A stretch of DNA of 64,000 bases from Akkermansia muciniphila (GCF_030848305.1 NZ_CP114598.1:1550001-1614000), one strand, 5' to 3'. Positions 40,941 to 50,567 are shown, numbered from the stretch's first letter. Program-made: numbers and translations. Notes: generated by a model from the sequence alone, not told the origin.

Positions 40941-42191
40941 CTACAATTTGGGAAGCTTTTCAAGGGCTTGTGTAAACTCCTTGGCTCCAAAGTCGATGTA
41001 TCCTTCATGGACTTCCCGGGAATCGTGCCCCACAATGGCTTGCACAAGAGCAGGGGGAACACCGGCGTCATGTAACATGGTTGTTGCCGTATAGCGGAGG
41101 CTGTGGAAGGACAATTCATTGACGTGGCGCCGCGTCTCTGTGCCGTTTCCTTCCTGCTTTTTGTATTTTTTGCCTGCAGCCAGAGGGTCTTTGGCAATAA
41201 GGCCACACTGGTACAGGATGTGGCTAAAGATATTTGACAGGCGTCCGGATCCCTTGCTTTCAAAAATATTCGCGCATTCAGGATGCAGGAAGTCCCCAGG
41301 AGCTTCTTTCTTCCGTTGCTGCAGGTGTTTTTTCAGCGCCGGAAAAATCGGAATCATCAGAGGCTTTCCCTTTTTCTGCGTGGTCATCCGGATAACGCCT
41401 CGTTTCTCGTCAATCTGGGACCACCGGAGCGTTGCCACGTCTCCCAATCTTTGACCGCCCGTATAGAGGCACGTTTTCACCATGGAGCGCCATTCCGGAT
41501 TGCATGCGGCCATTACCTTTTCAAGCTCTTCCAATTCGAATTTCCGCCGTTTGACGGCTTTCCCCTTGTGAGGCTTGGTAATCGCCGTAAAGGGGTTGGT
41601 TTCAATAATTTTATAATCAACTGCCGCCTGGAACGCCGCGGAAACCAGCGTAAGAGCAATATTGGCGGTAGATGGTGAGACACGGGAAAGAAGATGGTTT
41701 TTGAAATCGTCCAGCATCAGAGGAGTAATGCGATCCAGAGGCAGGTTGATACGTTCTCCCATTGAGGCGCGAAATTTGTCAAAGGCTTGTTTGTAGTTCG
41801 CTATGGATGCGGGTTTAAGCCCATTGCGCGTAATGCGCCGCATGTGGTCATCAAGCCATAATTTGACAGAGGGCATTTCCATAGATTCTCCGGTCAATTC
41901 CGTGGACAATGCGGAAATGGCCCGGCGTAATTGATAGGCCGGCAGGTTTGCCCGCGCCGTTGATTCAAGGGCGTCCGCCAGGCGTTGTGCCTTGGTCATA
42001 GCCTGTTCCCTGGTCAGGACGTTCAGCTGCTTCCCCATGGCCTCTGCGGCTTCCTTTACTTCCCTTGTTACCGTGGCGGGGGTATGCTTGATTTTGGTTG
42101 ACAGCCGGACCAGTTTCCAGCCTGTAGCGGTTCTCACGCGGTATTGTGCGTACCAGTAAGGGCTGTTCGGCTTTTTATAGATGGAGGCCAT
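40941..42191 (-). CDS. int: Tyrosine site-specific integrase
   Basis: The 416-residue protein has an arm-binding N-terminus, a SAM-like core-binding domain (LWLDDHMRRITRNGLKPASIANYKQAF), and a catalytic domain with Arg in TGGQRLGDVATLRW, HSLRYTATTML, GHDSREVHEGYIDFG (final Tyr nucleophile). It lies 152 bases from the tRNA-Arg 3' end, pointing inward, as in many tRNA-integrating phages. It catalyses integration at the 19-bp core. Confidence 0.93.
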   Translation of the reverse strand: MASIYKKPNSPYWYAQYRVRTATGWKLVRLSTKIKHTPATVTREVKEAAEAMGKQLNVLTREQAMTKAQRLADALESTARANLPAYQLRRAISALSTELTGESMEMPSVKLWLDDHMRRITRNGLKPASIANYKQAFDKFRASMGERINLPLDRITPLMLDDFKNHLLSRVSPSTANIALTLVSAAFQAAVDYKIIETNPFTAITKPHKGKAVKRRKFELEELEKVMAACNPEWRSMVKTCLYTGGQRLGDVATLRWSQIDEKRGVIRMTTQKKGKPLMIPIFPALKKHLQQRKKEAPGDFLHPECANIFESKGSGRLSNIFSHILYQCGLIAKDPLAAGKKYKKQEGNGTETRRHVNELSFHSLRYTATTMLHDAGVPPALVQAIVGHDSREVHEGYIDFGAKEFTQALEKLPKL

Positions 42192-42303
42192 GATTTAGTG
42201 GTATCAATAGTGTGCTCTTTTTGCAAGTTGTATCACCATGTTTTAAGATGTTTGTGTGTTTTCTGAAATTTCGTAAGAGCTTTGTTTAGAGTGGAATAAA
42301 ATC

Positions 42304-42335
42304 AAAAAGGCCGTCTCCGGAGAGACAGCCTTTTT
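42304..42335 (-). terminator. Terminator behind tRNA-Arg, supplied by the prophage
   Basis: On the minus strand GGCTGTCTC and GAGACGGCC form a 9-bp stem with one G-U pair and a TCCG loop, with A and T runs at both sides. It lies inside the phage end, so the phage replaces the original terminator of the tRNA transcript. Confidence 0.8.
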
Positions 42336-42343
42336 CTTGAAAC

Positions 42344-42362
42344 TGGTAGGCCCGGTAGGAAT
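42344..42362. other. Right attachment site inside tRNA-Arg
   Basis: The last 19 bases of the tRNA gene, identical to 2554-2572. The tRNA remains complete because the phage carries the same 3' bases. Confidence 0.92.
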
Positions 42363-42418
42363 CGAACCTACATCGTCGGTACCGGAAACCGATGTCCTAT
42401 CCATTGAACGACGAGCCC
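42344..42418 (-). tRNA. tRNA-Arg (anticodon CCG)
   Basis: The 75-base minus-strand sequence folds as a full cloverleaf. The acceptor stem is GGGCUCG with CGGGCCU, the anticodon stem UCGGU with ACCGA, and the loop UUCCGGU gives anticodon CCG, which reads CGG. The T arm is GUAGG UUCGAUU CCUAC and CCA is encoded. It is the prophage integration site. Confidence 0.95.
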
Positions 42419-42570
42419 ATGTTCCCAAGGAACGAGAGAAATAGAATAGAAAAAACGGGCAGGATGCAAGTATTTTTATGCCGGTGACGGGATTGGACTG
42501 AGGAAAATGTTAAAGCCGGGAGGTTAAAGGAAGAGATGCTTCCGGGTATTCCGGGGAAAAGGAAGGGGCG

Positions 42571-43682
42571 TCAGGAAATTTTGCGATGGAAAGAGAAGAC
42601 GGCTGCCAGGGCGGCCACCACGGTAACGGCCATAATGGCCGCGAAGAGGGGCCAGAGATCCAGGAAGCCGGCTCCTTCCAGAAAGATGCGCTGGATGAGT
42701 TCCAGACCGTATCTCATGGGGTTGAGCAGCGTGAGGTCCTGAAAGATTTCCGGCATGCTGGAGATGGGCGTGGCGAAGCCGGAGAGCATGACCATGGGCA
42801 CCAGCAGCAGGAAGGTTCCTACAATGGCCTGCTGGAGGGATTGGGCGAAGGAGGAGATGCACAGCCCGATGGCCGCAGCCGTGACGATGAAGAGCAGAAG
42901 GGCGGCGGAGAGCAGCCAGATGGAGCCCTGGAAGGGGATGCGGAACCAGAACATGGCTACCAGCACTACGAAGACGGCCTGCATGATTCCGGTGATGACG
43001 GAGGCTGTCCCCTTGCCGAGCAGGATTTCTCCGGGAGTGTACGGGGCGACGAGAAGCTGGTCGAAGGTGCCTTCTTCCCGTTCGCGGGCGATGGAGAGAG
43101 CTCCGGAGAGGATGGAGTTGATGAGCACGAGCACGGCAATGAGGCCGGGGACGATGAACCAGCGGGTGATGAGGTTGGGGTTGAACCAGGCGCGGGATTC
43201 TATTTCCACCGGGGAGGCCCCGCCGTTTTGGGAGAGCAGATCCTCCCCGTAGGCGGAAGCGATTTGCTGGCCGTAGCTGAGGGCGATGGCCGCCGTATTC
43301 GTGTTGCGTCCGTCCGCAATGAGCTGGAGGGAGGCGGCCCTCCCCGTCTGAATGTTGCGGGAGAAGTCCGGGGGATGGTGAGCCCCACGACGATTTCCCG
43401 GTTGTCGATCATGCGGTCGATATCCTTTTCCGTGGCCGCCGTAGCCTGCCTCTGGAAGATGCCCGTGCCTTCCAGGTCCGCGATGTACTGAGAGGCCGCT
43501 TCTCCGCCGTCCTTGTCCAGCACGGCGTACGGCACGCGGGTGACGTTCATGGTGGCGGCATAGCCGAAGATGGCTATCTGGAGGATGGGCGGGATGATAA
43601 GGGCCAGCCGGCTTTTTTTGTCCCTGAGCACGGCCAGCAGTTCTTTTCTGACGAGGGAGGCTATTCTGACGAGAAAGTCCAT
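42571..43682 (-). pseudogene. ABC-2 type permease (YbhR-like), split by an apparent 1-base deletion
   Basis: The gene reads MDFLVRIASLVRKELLAVLRDKKSR, with a first membrane helix (LALIIPPILQIAIFGYAA), up to IVVGLTIP. It then loses frame in a run of five G on the plus strand (43370-43374). One more base gives IPPDFSRNIQTGRAASLQL and continues into the rest (IESRAWFNPNLITRWFIVPGL, five more membrane helices), about 371 residues in total. It belongs to a HlyD-ABC-permease-permease export operon. If real, this exporter half is lost; a sequencing error is at least as likely. Confidence 0.82.
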
Positions 43683-43686
43683 GGCG

Positions 43687-44793
43687 TTATTCGAGGGATT
43701 TGGGGGCTTTCAGCCGGGCGATGCCCATGAGCGCCACGGCAAAGACGCCCAGCGTGATGCAGCAGGGAATGATGACGGAGGGGATATCTCCGGCCAGGAA
43801 GAGGGTCTGGAGCAGGGTGACGTAATAGCGGGCCGGAATGAGGTAGGTGATGGCCCGGACGGCGGGGGGCATGTTGAGGATGTCGTACAGGAAGCCGGAG
43901 AGCATGAGCGCCGGCATGAAGGTGCCCATGATGGCGAACTGGCAGGCCAGGAACTGGTTTTTGGCGGCGGTGGAGATGACCAGCCCCAGCCCCAGAGCCA
44001 CAATCAGGAATAATGCGGAGACCGCCAGCAGAAGTGTGAGGGAGCCGCGGATGGGGATGCCGAAGACGAAGGCGGCGAAAATCATGGAGATGGCCAGGCT
44101 GACCATGCCCAGCAGAAAGTTGGTGGCGGCTTTGGCCGCCAGGATTTCCCCGCTGCCCACGGGCGTGACGAAGAGGCTTTCCAGCGTGCCCCGTTCATAT
44201 TCCCGTGCCATGACCAGGGAAGTGAGGAGCGCCCCGATCATGGTCATGATGGTGACGATGACGCCGGGGACCAGGTAGTAGTGGCTGTCGTTGGCTTCAT
44301 TGAAGCGGGCTCGCGTCTGCACGTTCAGCACGGGGGCGGCCTGACTGTTCAGGGAGACTGCCCAGGACGCCACGACGGCCTGAAGGTAGTTGCGGATGAG
44401 GGTTGCCTGATTGGCGTTGACGCCGTTGACTACAATCTGGACTTTCGTGATTCCATTGTGAAGCGTGTCCGGCGCGTCGCTTTGCAGGGCGATGAAGGCG
44501 TCCGCCTCATGGGTGCGCAGCTTTTCTTCCGCCTCCCGGGTGGAGAAGACGCGTGAGGTCTGGAAGTATCTGGAAAGGGTGAGCCGCGTTTCCAGGTCCG
44601 TGGACTGGCTGGAGGCGGGGACGGCCAGGTACGCGATGCGCACGTTTTTGATGTCCATGCTCATGCCGTAGCCGAAGAGGATCAGGAGCACGGCCGGCAG
44701 GATGACCGCGATGCCTATATTGCCGGGGTCCCGGACCACCTGGTGGAGTTCCTTGACGATGAGGGCTCCTATTCTTTTGAGGGAGGCGGTCAT
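43687..44793 (-). CDS. ABC-2 type permease (YbhS-like)
   Basis: The 368-residue protein begins MTASLKRIGALIVKELHQVVRD at ATG 44791-44793, overlapping the ATPase stop by 4 bases. It has one N-terminal membrane helix, a periplasmic domain (about 45-170) and five C-terminal helices (VPGVIVTIMTMIGALLTSLVMA onwards). A much longer frame upstream is a shadow of the ATPase gene. With the neighbouring permease it forms the membrane channel of an exporter. Confidence 0.85.
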   Translation of the reverse strand: MTASLKRIGALIVKELHQVVRDPGNIGIAVILPAVLLILFGYGMSMDIKNVRIAYLAVPASSQSTDLETRLTLSRYFQTSRVFSTREAEEKLRTHEADAFIALQSDAPDTLHNGITKVQIVVNGVNANQATLIRNYLQAVVASWAVSLNSQAAPVLNVQTRARFNEANDSHYYLVPGVIVTIMTMIGALLTSLVMAREYERGTLESLFVTPVGSGEILAAKAATNFLLGMVSLAISMIFAAFVFGIPIRGSLTLLLAVSALFLIVALGLGLVISTAAKNQFLACQFAIMGTFMPALMLSGFLYDILNMPPAVRAITYLIPARYYVTLLQTLFLAGDIPSVIIPCCITLGVFAVALMGIARLKAPKSLE

Positions 44794-46553
44794 GTTTCTC
44801 CTCCTCCTTTCTTCATGTGTTCTTCCGTGATGGCCAGGAAGGCGTCTTCCAGCGAGGCTGGGGCTCCGTCTTCGCGCGGGGGAGCGTGTTTGCGGATGTC
44901 CTCCGGGGAGCCTTCCGCCAGCGTGGTCCCGTCCATCATGATGAGCATGTTGTCGCAGAATTCCGCTTCTCCCAGGAAGTGCGTGGTAATGATGACGGTG
45001 ACGCCTTTTTCCGCCAGGGCGTTGATGCGCAGCCAGAAGTCCCGCCGGGCCAGGGGATCCGCGCCGGAAGTGGGTTCGTCCAGAAAAAGGATGTCCGGGG
45101 AGTGGAGCAGGGCGCACGCCATGCTGAGGCGCTGCCTGTAGCCGCCGGGCAGGTGCGCGGCGGGGGCGTTCATATATGGGGTCAGGCGAAATTCTTCTTC
45201 CATGGAACGGATGGCTTCCTGCCGCTCCTTTCCGGACATGCCGTAGGCCCCGGCGAAGAATTCCAGATTCTGCCGCGTAGTGAGCATGCCGTACATGGAG
45301 AATTTCTGAGCCACGTATCCCACTTTCCTGCGCGCCCTGGCGGCGGCGGTCCGCAGATCCGCCCCGGCCACATTGAGCGTGCCGCCGCTGGCGGGCAACA
45401 GCCCGCAGAGCATGCGGAAGGTGGTGCTTTTCCCCGCTCCGTTGGGGCCCAGAAGGCCGAAGACCTGCCCTCTGCGGACGGAGAAGCTGACGTGGTTGAC
45501 GGCAATAAAATTGCCGAATTTCCTCACCAGGTCCGTTACCCGGATGACGGCGCCGTTGTTTTCCGCCTGTTCCGGTTCCGGCGGTCCGGCGGGGACGGGG
45601 ATGTCCTGCGGGGAGAGGTCCACTTGGCCGGCAAGCAGGGTCATGAATCCGTCGGAGAAGTCCGGCCGCGCGGGGACGGGGTGGTATTCCTCCAGCTTTT
45701 CCCGGGCGGGGTGGCCGGGGGGAACGATGATGCGGACGGTGTTCCCCTGCGGGGTGGCGTTGATGATGCCGGGCACGGCGGCCATCCTGCTCTGGAACTG
45801 GCGCGCATGCAGCCCTTCCGGCGTGCGCACCGTGACGCACATGCCTTCCGCACGGGCGATGACGTCGGAGGGCGGAGCGTCCATAAGCAGGCGCCCTTCA
45901 TACATGATGAGGGTTCTGTTGCAGTAGGCGGATTCGTCCATGTAGGAGGTGCTGACCAGCACACCCACGCCTTCCTCTCCTGAGAATTGCTTCAGGATGC
46001 TCCACAGTTCCCGCCGGGAAAGAGGATCCACGCCCACGGTGGGTTCGTCCAGCAGGATAAGGGGCGGGGAGGAGACCAGGGAACAGCACAGGCCCAGTTT
46101 TTGTTTCATGCCTCCGGAGAGCTTTCCCGCAAGCCGCGTGGTGAAGCGTTCCAGACTGGTCATGGAGAGCAGGCTGCGGAAGCGTTTTTCCCTGTCCTGT
46201 CCGTAAACGCCGTGCATGCGGGCGTAAAGCTCCATGTTTTCCCGGACGGTAAGGTCTTCATAAAGTCCGAATTTCTGCGGCATGTAGCCTATGGAGGCCT
46301 GGATGTCCCTGCTTTTTCTCACGGAGTCCAGATTCAGAACGGAGATGGAGCCGCCATGCGGTTTCATCAATCCCGTGATGAGGCGGATCAGGGTGGTTTT
46401 TCCCGCGCCGTCCGGACCCAGCAGCCCTACGATTTCCCCGGAGGACAGACGGAAGGAAACATCGTCCACCGCCGCAAAGGGAACGCCGGCGGAGTCCGGA
46501 AATATTTTCCGGACGTTCCGGCAGTCAATCAGGGGCTGGGATTCCGTAGTCAT
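44790..46553 (-). CDS. ABC exporter ATPase with two ATP-binding domains (YbhF-like)
   Basis: The 587-residue protein has two ABC domains. Walker A is GPDGAGKTT near residue 45 and GPNGAGKST near 365; signature LSGGMKQ and the variant LPGGYRQ; Walker B ILLDEP and ILFLDEP. YbhF has this double layout and powers an efflux system with two ABC-2 permeases and an HlyD-type protein. Substrates in known systems include antibiotics and cations; here unknown. Confidence 0.9.
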   Translation of the reverse strand: MTTESQPLIDCRNVRKIFPDSAGVPFAAVDDVSFRLSSGEIVGLLGPDGAGKTTLIRLITGLMKPHGGSISVLNLDSVRKSRDIQASIGYMPQKFGLYEDLTVRENMELYARMHGVYGQDREKRFRSLLSMTSLERFTTRLAGKLSGGMKQKLGLCCSLVSSPPLILLDEPTVGVDPLSRRELWSILKQFSGEEGVGVLVSTSYMDESAYCNRTLIMYEGRLLMDAPPSDVIARAEGMCVTVRTPEGLHARQFQSRMAAVPGIINATPQGNTVRIIVPPGHPAREKLEEYHPVPARPDFSDGFMTLLAGQVDLSPQDIPVPAGPPEPEQAENNGAVIRVTDLVRKFGNFIAVNHVSFSVRRGQVFGLLGPNGAGKSTTFRMLCGLLPASGGTLNVAGADLRTAAARARRKVGYVAQKFSMYGMLTTRQNLEFFAGAYGMSGKERQEAIRSMEEEFRLTPYMNAPAAHLPGGYRQRLSMACALLHSPDILFLDEPTSGADPLARRDFWLRINALAEKGVTVIITTHFLGEAEFCDNMLIMMDGTTLAEGSPEDIRKHAPPREDGAPASLEDAFLAITEEHMKKGGGET

Positions 46554-47572
46554 GGCCTGGGCTGTTCCGGGGGCTGCGTTCCGGCGTTCTGATCCAGGGG
46601 GATGGTGACGGTGGCGGGGGCTCCCAGGCGCAGCCGGTTGTCCGGATCGTCCACAATGATGCGCACTTCATAGACCAGGGCCGTTCTGAGGTCCGGCGTT
46701 TCCACGTTTTTAGGAGTGAATTCCGCTACGGAGGAGATAAACCCCACCGTTCCTTTGAAGCTGGTGTCCGGGAAGCTGTCATTGCGCACGGTGGCGGAAA
46801 AGCCTGGCTTTACTTTGCCGAGCTGGGATTCCGTGAGGTAGGCCCGCACCCATTTGGTATGGTTCAGGGAGATGTTGTAAACGGGTTTCTGGGGGGAGGC
46901 CATGTCCCCCTTTTCCAGAATGCGGTTGCGCACCACGCCATTGTCGGGGGCGTAGAGCACGGCGTCTTTCAGGTTCTGCTCCCTGATGGTCAGGCTGGCC
47001 CTGGCCTGGTTGTACTGGGCCAGAGCCTGGGCGACGTCTTCCTCACGGGACCCGGCCAGCAGCAGTTCCAGCTGTTTTCTGGCTACATCCAGATTGGCGG
47101 CGGCCACTTGCCGGGAGGCGATGGCGTCGTCCGCCTCCTGGCGGGAGATGGATTTGGTTTCTGCCAGCGCTTCCAGCCTTTTGCTGCGCATTCCGGCGTT
47201 GTTCAGCGTAGCTTCCGCGGCCTGCACGTTCGCCCTTGCCTGGGCTATTTCTTCCGCGCGCGGGCCGTTTTTAACGCGCAGGTAGTTTTGGCGGGCGGCT
47301 TCCGCTATCTGCCGGGCTTCATCCACTGCCTGCCGGAGCCGCACCGTTTCCAGCGTGGCGAGTTTCTGGCCGGGAACAACCGTGTCTCCTTCGTCCGCCA
47401 GCACGGAATCAATACGTTCGGAGATGAGGAAAGCCAGATCCACCTGGCGCAGGTCCACATTGCCGTAAAGAACGGCTTTGTCTTCAGGCCCGGACGGAGT
47501 TTCCCGGCAGATGAACCAGGCGGCCGTTCCTGCCGCCGCAAGAAGAACCAGGAGGAGAACCAGCTTTTTCAT
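46550..47572 (-). CDS. HlyD-family membrane fusion protein (YbhG-like)
   Basis: From ATG 47570-47572 (MKKLVLLLVLLAAAGTAAWF) the product is 340 residues. It has an N-terminal anchor helix or signal, a lipoyl-like half motif (ERIDSVLADEGDTVVPGQKLATLE), and a long alpha-hairpin (about 80-180). The second half motif is DAVLYAPDNGVVRNRILEKGD, followed by a beta-barrel part. It links the inner-membrane ABC permeases to the periplasm and outer membrane. An upstream in-frame start would place the operator palindrome inside the gene. Confidence 0.87.
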   Translation of the reverse strand: MKKLVLLLVLLAAAGTAAWFICRETPSGPEDKAVLYGNVDLRQVDLAFLISERIDSVLADEGDTVVPGQKLATLETVRLRQAVDEARQIAEAARQNYLRVKNGPRAEEIAQARANVQAAEATLNNAGMRSKRLEALAETKSISRQEADDAIASRQVAAANLDVARKQLELLLAGSREEDVAQALAQYNQARASLTIREQNLKDAVLYAPDNGVVRNRILEKGDMASPQKPVYNISLNHTKWVRAYLTESQLGKVKPGFSATVRNDSFPDTSFKGTVGFISSVAEFTPKNVETPDLRTALVYEVRIIVDDPDNRLRLGAPATVTIPLDQNAGTQPPEQPRP

Positions 47573-47578
47573 GATTTT

Positions 47579-47598
47579 ATTTATACGCGTGTATAAAT
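47579..47598. promoter_or_regulatory. Operator-like palindrome before the export operon
   Basis: ATTTATAC-GCGT-GTATAAAT has 8-bp perfect arms and lies 6 bases upstream of the HlyD-type gene start. The form is that of a TetR-family operator; YbhFSR-type operons are often under TetR control. No regulator gene is in the window. Confidence 0.65.
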
Positions 47599-47706
47599 CC
47601 GCCGCAAGCAAAAAAGAAGTTCGCATGACGGGGAAGGAATTAGCGATTTACTAACGGGGGGAGAACAGGCATAATCCGGCGTCTTTTACTTTTCCCATTA
47701 TTCGTT

Positions 47707-50535
47707 ATGATGACCGCCACCGAAATACGCCAAAGCTTTCTGGACTTTTTCCGCGAAAAACAGCACACGGTCGTGCCCTCCGCTTCTTTGATGCCTCAGA
47801 GCCCCGGTTTGTTGTTCACAAATGCCGGCATGAATCAGTTTGTTCCGTATTTCCTGGGCGTATGGACTCCCCCGTGGACGCCCGCCCGCGCTACGGATAC
47901 CCAGAAGTGCATCCGCGCCGGCGGAAAGCACAATGACTTGGAGGATGTGGGGTATGACTCCTACCACCACACGTTTTTTGAAATGCTGGGGAACTGGTCT
48001 TTCGGGGATTATTTCAAGAAGGAGGCTATCCGGTGGGCCTGGGAGCTGGTCGTGGAGCGGTGGGGATTTCCGGCGGAACGCCTGTACGCCACCGTGTACG
48101 CGCCGGACAAGAGCAAGGGCGACCCCGGAGAGTTTGACCGGGAAGCCTGGGATTTCTGGGCTGAGCTGTTCCGTTCCCGCGGGCTGGACCCGGACGTGCA
48201 TATCGTGCACGGGAATGTGAAGGATAATTTCTGGATGATGGGGGAAACCGGCCCCTGCGGCCCTTGTTCCGAGCTGCACGTGGACCTGACTCCGGAGGGG
48301 AATACGAAGGGAAGCCTGGTAAACAAGGATTCCGACCAGTGCATAGAAATCTGGAATCTGGTGTTTATCCAGTACAATGCGGAGAGCGACGGTTCCATGC
48401 GCAACCTCCCGGCGTGCCATGTGGATACCGGCATGGGTTTTGAACGCGCGTGCTCCATCATGCAGTGCACGAACGGATTCAAGGATTTTTCCCGCAAACC
48501 TTCCAATTACGCCACGGATGTATTCCGCCCCCTGTTTGACCGCCTGGAAGTTTTGAGCGGGCGGAAGTACGCGGACGTGTATCCGGCGCCCGGTTCCAAG
48601 AAGGTGGACGCGGAGGACGGGACCCTTCAGGAGGCGATTGCCTTCCGCGTGATTGCCGATCATCTGCGCACGCTCAGTTTTTCCATTGCGGACGGCATTC
48701 TGCCGGGCAACAATGGACGTAATTACGTGTTGCGCCGCATTCTGCGCCGTGCCGTGCGCTATGGGCGCCGCCTGGGCTTTACCCAGCCGTTTTTGGCGGA
48801 ACTGGTGGATACGCTGGTGGAGTCCTTCGGGCAGGTGTTCCCGGAACTGGCCGCCCGCGCCGCTACCGTGAAGGAGGTGTTGAACCGTGAAGAAGCCAGT
48901 TTTAATGAGACGCTGGACCGCGGCCTGGAATTGTTTGACGCGGAAACGGCTTCCGCCGGAAAGGTGAGCGGCGAGTTCGCCTTCAAGCTGTATGATACGT
49001 ACGGGTTCCCCATTGACCTGACCGCCCTGCTGGCGGAGGAACGAGGCCTGGATATTGATATGGAGAGGTTCAACAGGCTGATGGAGGAACAGCGGGAACG
49101 CGCCCGGGCCGCCCGCAAGAGCGAGGTGGTGCGCGCCCTGGATTTGAAGACGGACGCCGTGACGGAGTTTACGGGGTACGATGTGGACGAATGCGCCGCT
49201 ACGGTGCTGGAAGTAAGCCGCCAGGGGGATTCCCTGTTCATCATCACGGACAAGACTCCGTTTTACGCGGAAATGGGCGGGCAGGTGTCCGATGCCGGGT
49301 TGATTGAAATCGGCGGAGACAGCTACCATGTGATGGCCGTCCAGCAGATCGGGAATGCCCGCGCCCATGTGGTGGAGGCGCGCCCCGGGCTGGACGTGAA
49401 GCCCGGCGACCGCGTGCATTTGAGCATTGACGCGGAACGCCGCCGCCGCATTGAGGCGCATCACACCGCCACCCATCTTCTTCACTGCGCCCTGCATCAG
49501 GTGGTCAGCCCGGATGCGGCCCAGCAGGGGTCTTTTGTCTCGGAAGACCGGCTGCGCTTTGACTTTAACAGCAGCGCCGTTTCTCCGGACCAGCTCCGCC
49601 TGATTGAAGAGAAGGTGAACGGCTGGGTTGAGGAGTCTCTTCCCGTGCATTGCACGGAACGCGCTTATGCGGACGTGAAGGGCAATGCCGCGATTGCCCA
49701 GTTCTTCGGCGACAAGTACGGGGATGTGGTGCGCGTGGTCCAGGTGGGCGGATGCAGGGATGGGCTGGACGGCGTTTCCATGGAATTCTGCGGCGGAACC
49801 CATATTTCCAATACGAAGAATATCGGCCTGTTCAAGATTAAGAGCGAGGGGGCTATCGCTTCCGGCGTGCGCCGCATTGAGGCGATGACGGGGGACGCAG
49901 CTCTGGAGATGATACGGCAGCATGTTGTCGCCAAGAGCCTGGAAATCGCCAAGGCGGTGGAGAAGATCAAGGAAGTCAATTACGAGTTGGCGGACATGGG
50001 GCTGGAACAGGTGACCGTCCCCACGATTGAAGGCAAGCCGGGGCTGACGGCCCTGGGGGCTTCCGATATCCGGACGGTGAATGATTCCCTGGCGCGTTTC
50101 GACGCCTCCGTGGAGCATTTCAAACAGACGGCGCTGGATGCGGAGAAGAAGCTTAAAAAAGCCCGCGCCGGGCAGTCCGCCGCCAAGGCAGACGCCCTGC
50201 TGAATGAGTGGCTTTCCGATGCCCCTTCTTCCCTGATCCAGGTGGCGGAGGGCGCCGGGGAATTGCTTCAGGAGCTGCTGAACGGACTGAAAAAGCGCCA
50301 GTATGCGGGCGCCGCCTTCCTGCTGTGCGTGGACAGTTCTTCCTTGCTCCTGGGCGCTTATTGTGGCAAAGATGCCATTGCGGACGGTTTGTCCGCCGGA
50401 GACATGATCCGCGAGGTGGCCGCTCTTGCCGGAGGCAAGGGAGGCGGCCGTGCGGACCAGGCCCGCGGTTCCGCTCCGCAGGATGCCGATCCACAGGCCC
50501 TGGCTGCCGCCGCCCGCAATATTATTAACGGATAA
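47707..50535 (+). CDS. alaS: Alanine-tRNA ligase
   Basis: The 942-residue enzyme has the full AlaRS layout: catalytic core (RQSFLDFFREKQHTVVPSASL, GLLFTNAGMNQF), tRNA-recognition region, and an editing domain with zinc ligands HHTATHLLH (near 585) and CGGTHISN (near 695). The C-terminal DHHA1-type end is AALAGGKGGGRADQARG. It charges tRNA-Ala and clears mischarged Ser and Gly. Slightly longer than the E. coli enzyme (876). Minus-strand frames of similar length opposite it are shadows. Confidence 0.97.
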   Translation: MMTATEIRQSFLDFFREKQHTVVPSASLMPQSPGLLFTNAGMNQFVPYFLGVWTPPWTPARATDTQKCIRAGGKHNDLEDVGYDSYHHTFFEMLGNWSFGDYFKKEAIRWAWELVVERWGFPAERLYATVYAPDKSKGDPGEFDREAWDFWAELFRSRGLDPDVHIVHGNVKDNFWMMGETGPCGPCSELHVDLTPEGNTKGSLVNKDSDQCIEIWNLVFIQYNAESDGSMRNLPACHVDTGMGFERACSIMQCTNGFKDFSRKPSNYATDVFRPLFDRLEVLSGRKYADVYPAPGSKKVDAEDGTLQEAIAFRVIADHLRTLSFSIADGILPGNNGRNYVLRRILRRAVRYGRRLGFTQPFLAELVDTLVESFGQVFPELAARAATVKEVLNREEASFNETLDRGLELFDAETASAGKVSGEFAFKLYDTYGFPIDLTALLAEERGLDIDMERFNRLMEEQRERARAARKSEVVRALDLKTDAVTEFTGYDVDECAATVLEVSRQGDSLFIITDKTPFYAEMGGQVSDAGLIEIGGDSYHVMAVQQIGNARAHVVEARPGLDVKPGDRVHLSIDAERRRRIEAHHTATHLLHCALHQVVSPDAAQQGSFVSEDRLRFDFNSSAVSPDQLRLIEEKVNGWVEESLPVHCTERAYADVKGNAAIAQFFGDKYGDVVRVVQVGGCRDGLDGVSMEFCGGTHISNTKNIGLFKIKSEGAIASGVRRIEAMTGDAALEMIRQHVVAKSLEIAKAVEKIKEVNYELADMGLEQVTVPTIEGKPGLTALGASDIRTVNDSLARFDASVEHFKQTALDAEKKLKKARAGQSAAKADALLNEWLSDAPSSLIQVAEGAGELLQELLNGLKKRQYAGAAFLLCVDSSSLLLGAYCGKDAIADGLSAGDMIREVAALAGGKGGGRADQARGSAPQDADPQALAAAARNIING

Positions 50536-50567
50536 GCCCCTTAACCGGGCCCTATCGGACACCAAGC

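Larger units (their letters stand above)
2554..42362. mobile_element. Integrated siphovirus-type prophage (about 39.8 kb)
   Basis: The element is bounded by an identical 19-base repeat at 2554-2572 and 42344-42362. The right copy is the 3' end of an intact tRNA-Arg, and a tyrosine integrase gene lies next to it. Between them is a full siphophage gene order: head, tail, packaging, fibre, lysis, lysogeny control, replication and integrase. Lambda-type portal, S49 protease and gpA-like terminase place it with lambda-like packaging and head assembly. A transposon in a tail gene and apparent frameshifts in the terminase and a joining gene suggest it is defective, unless those frameshifts are sequencing errors. 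Confidence 0.93.

Noticed and set aside
42586-43491. Plus-strand frame of 301 residues opposite the ABC permease
   Set aside because: Gly/Glu/Asp-rich shadow of membrane-protein coding; no family signal.
44794-45840. Upstream extension of the permease frame through the ATPase gene
   Set aside because: The extra residues are Arg/Pro/His-rich shadow sequence, and ATG 44793 matches the permease N-terminus.
47698-50565. A 955-residue open frame opposite alaS
   Set aside because: It is the mirror of a highly biased real gene; composition is Arg/Gly/His-rich without domains.
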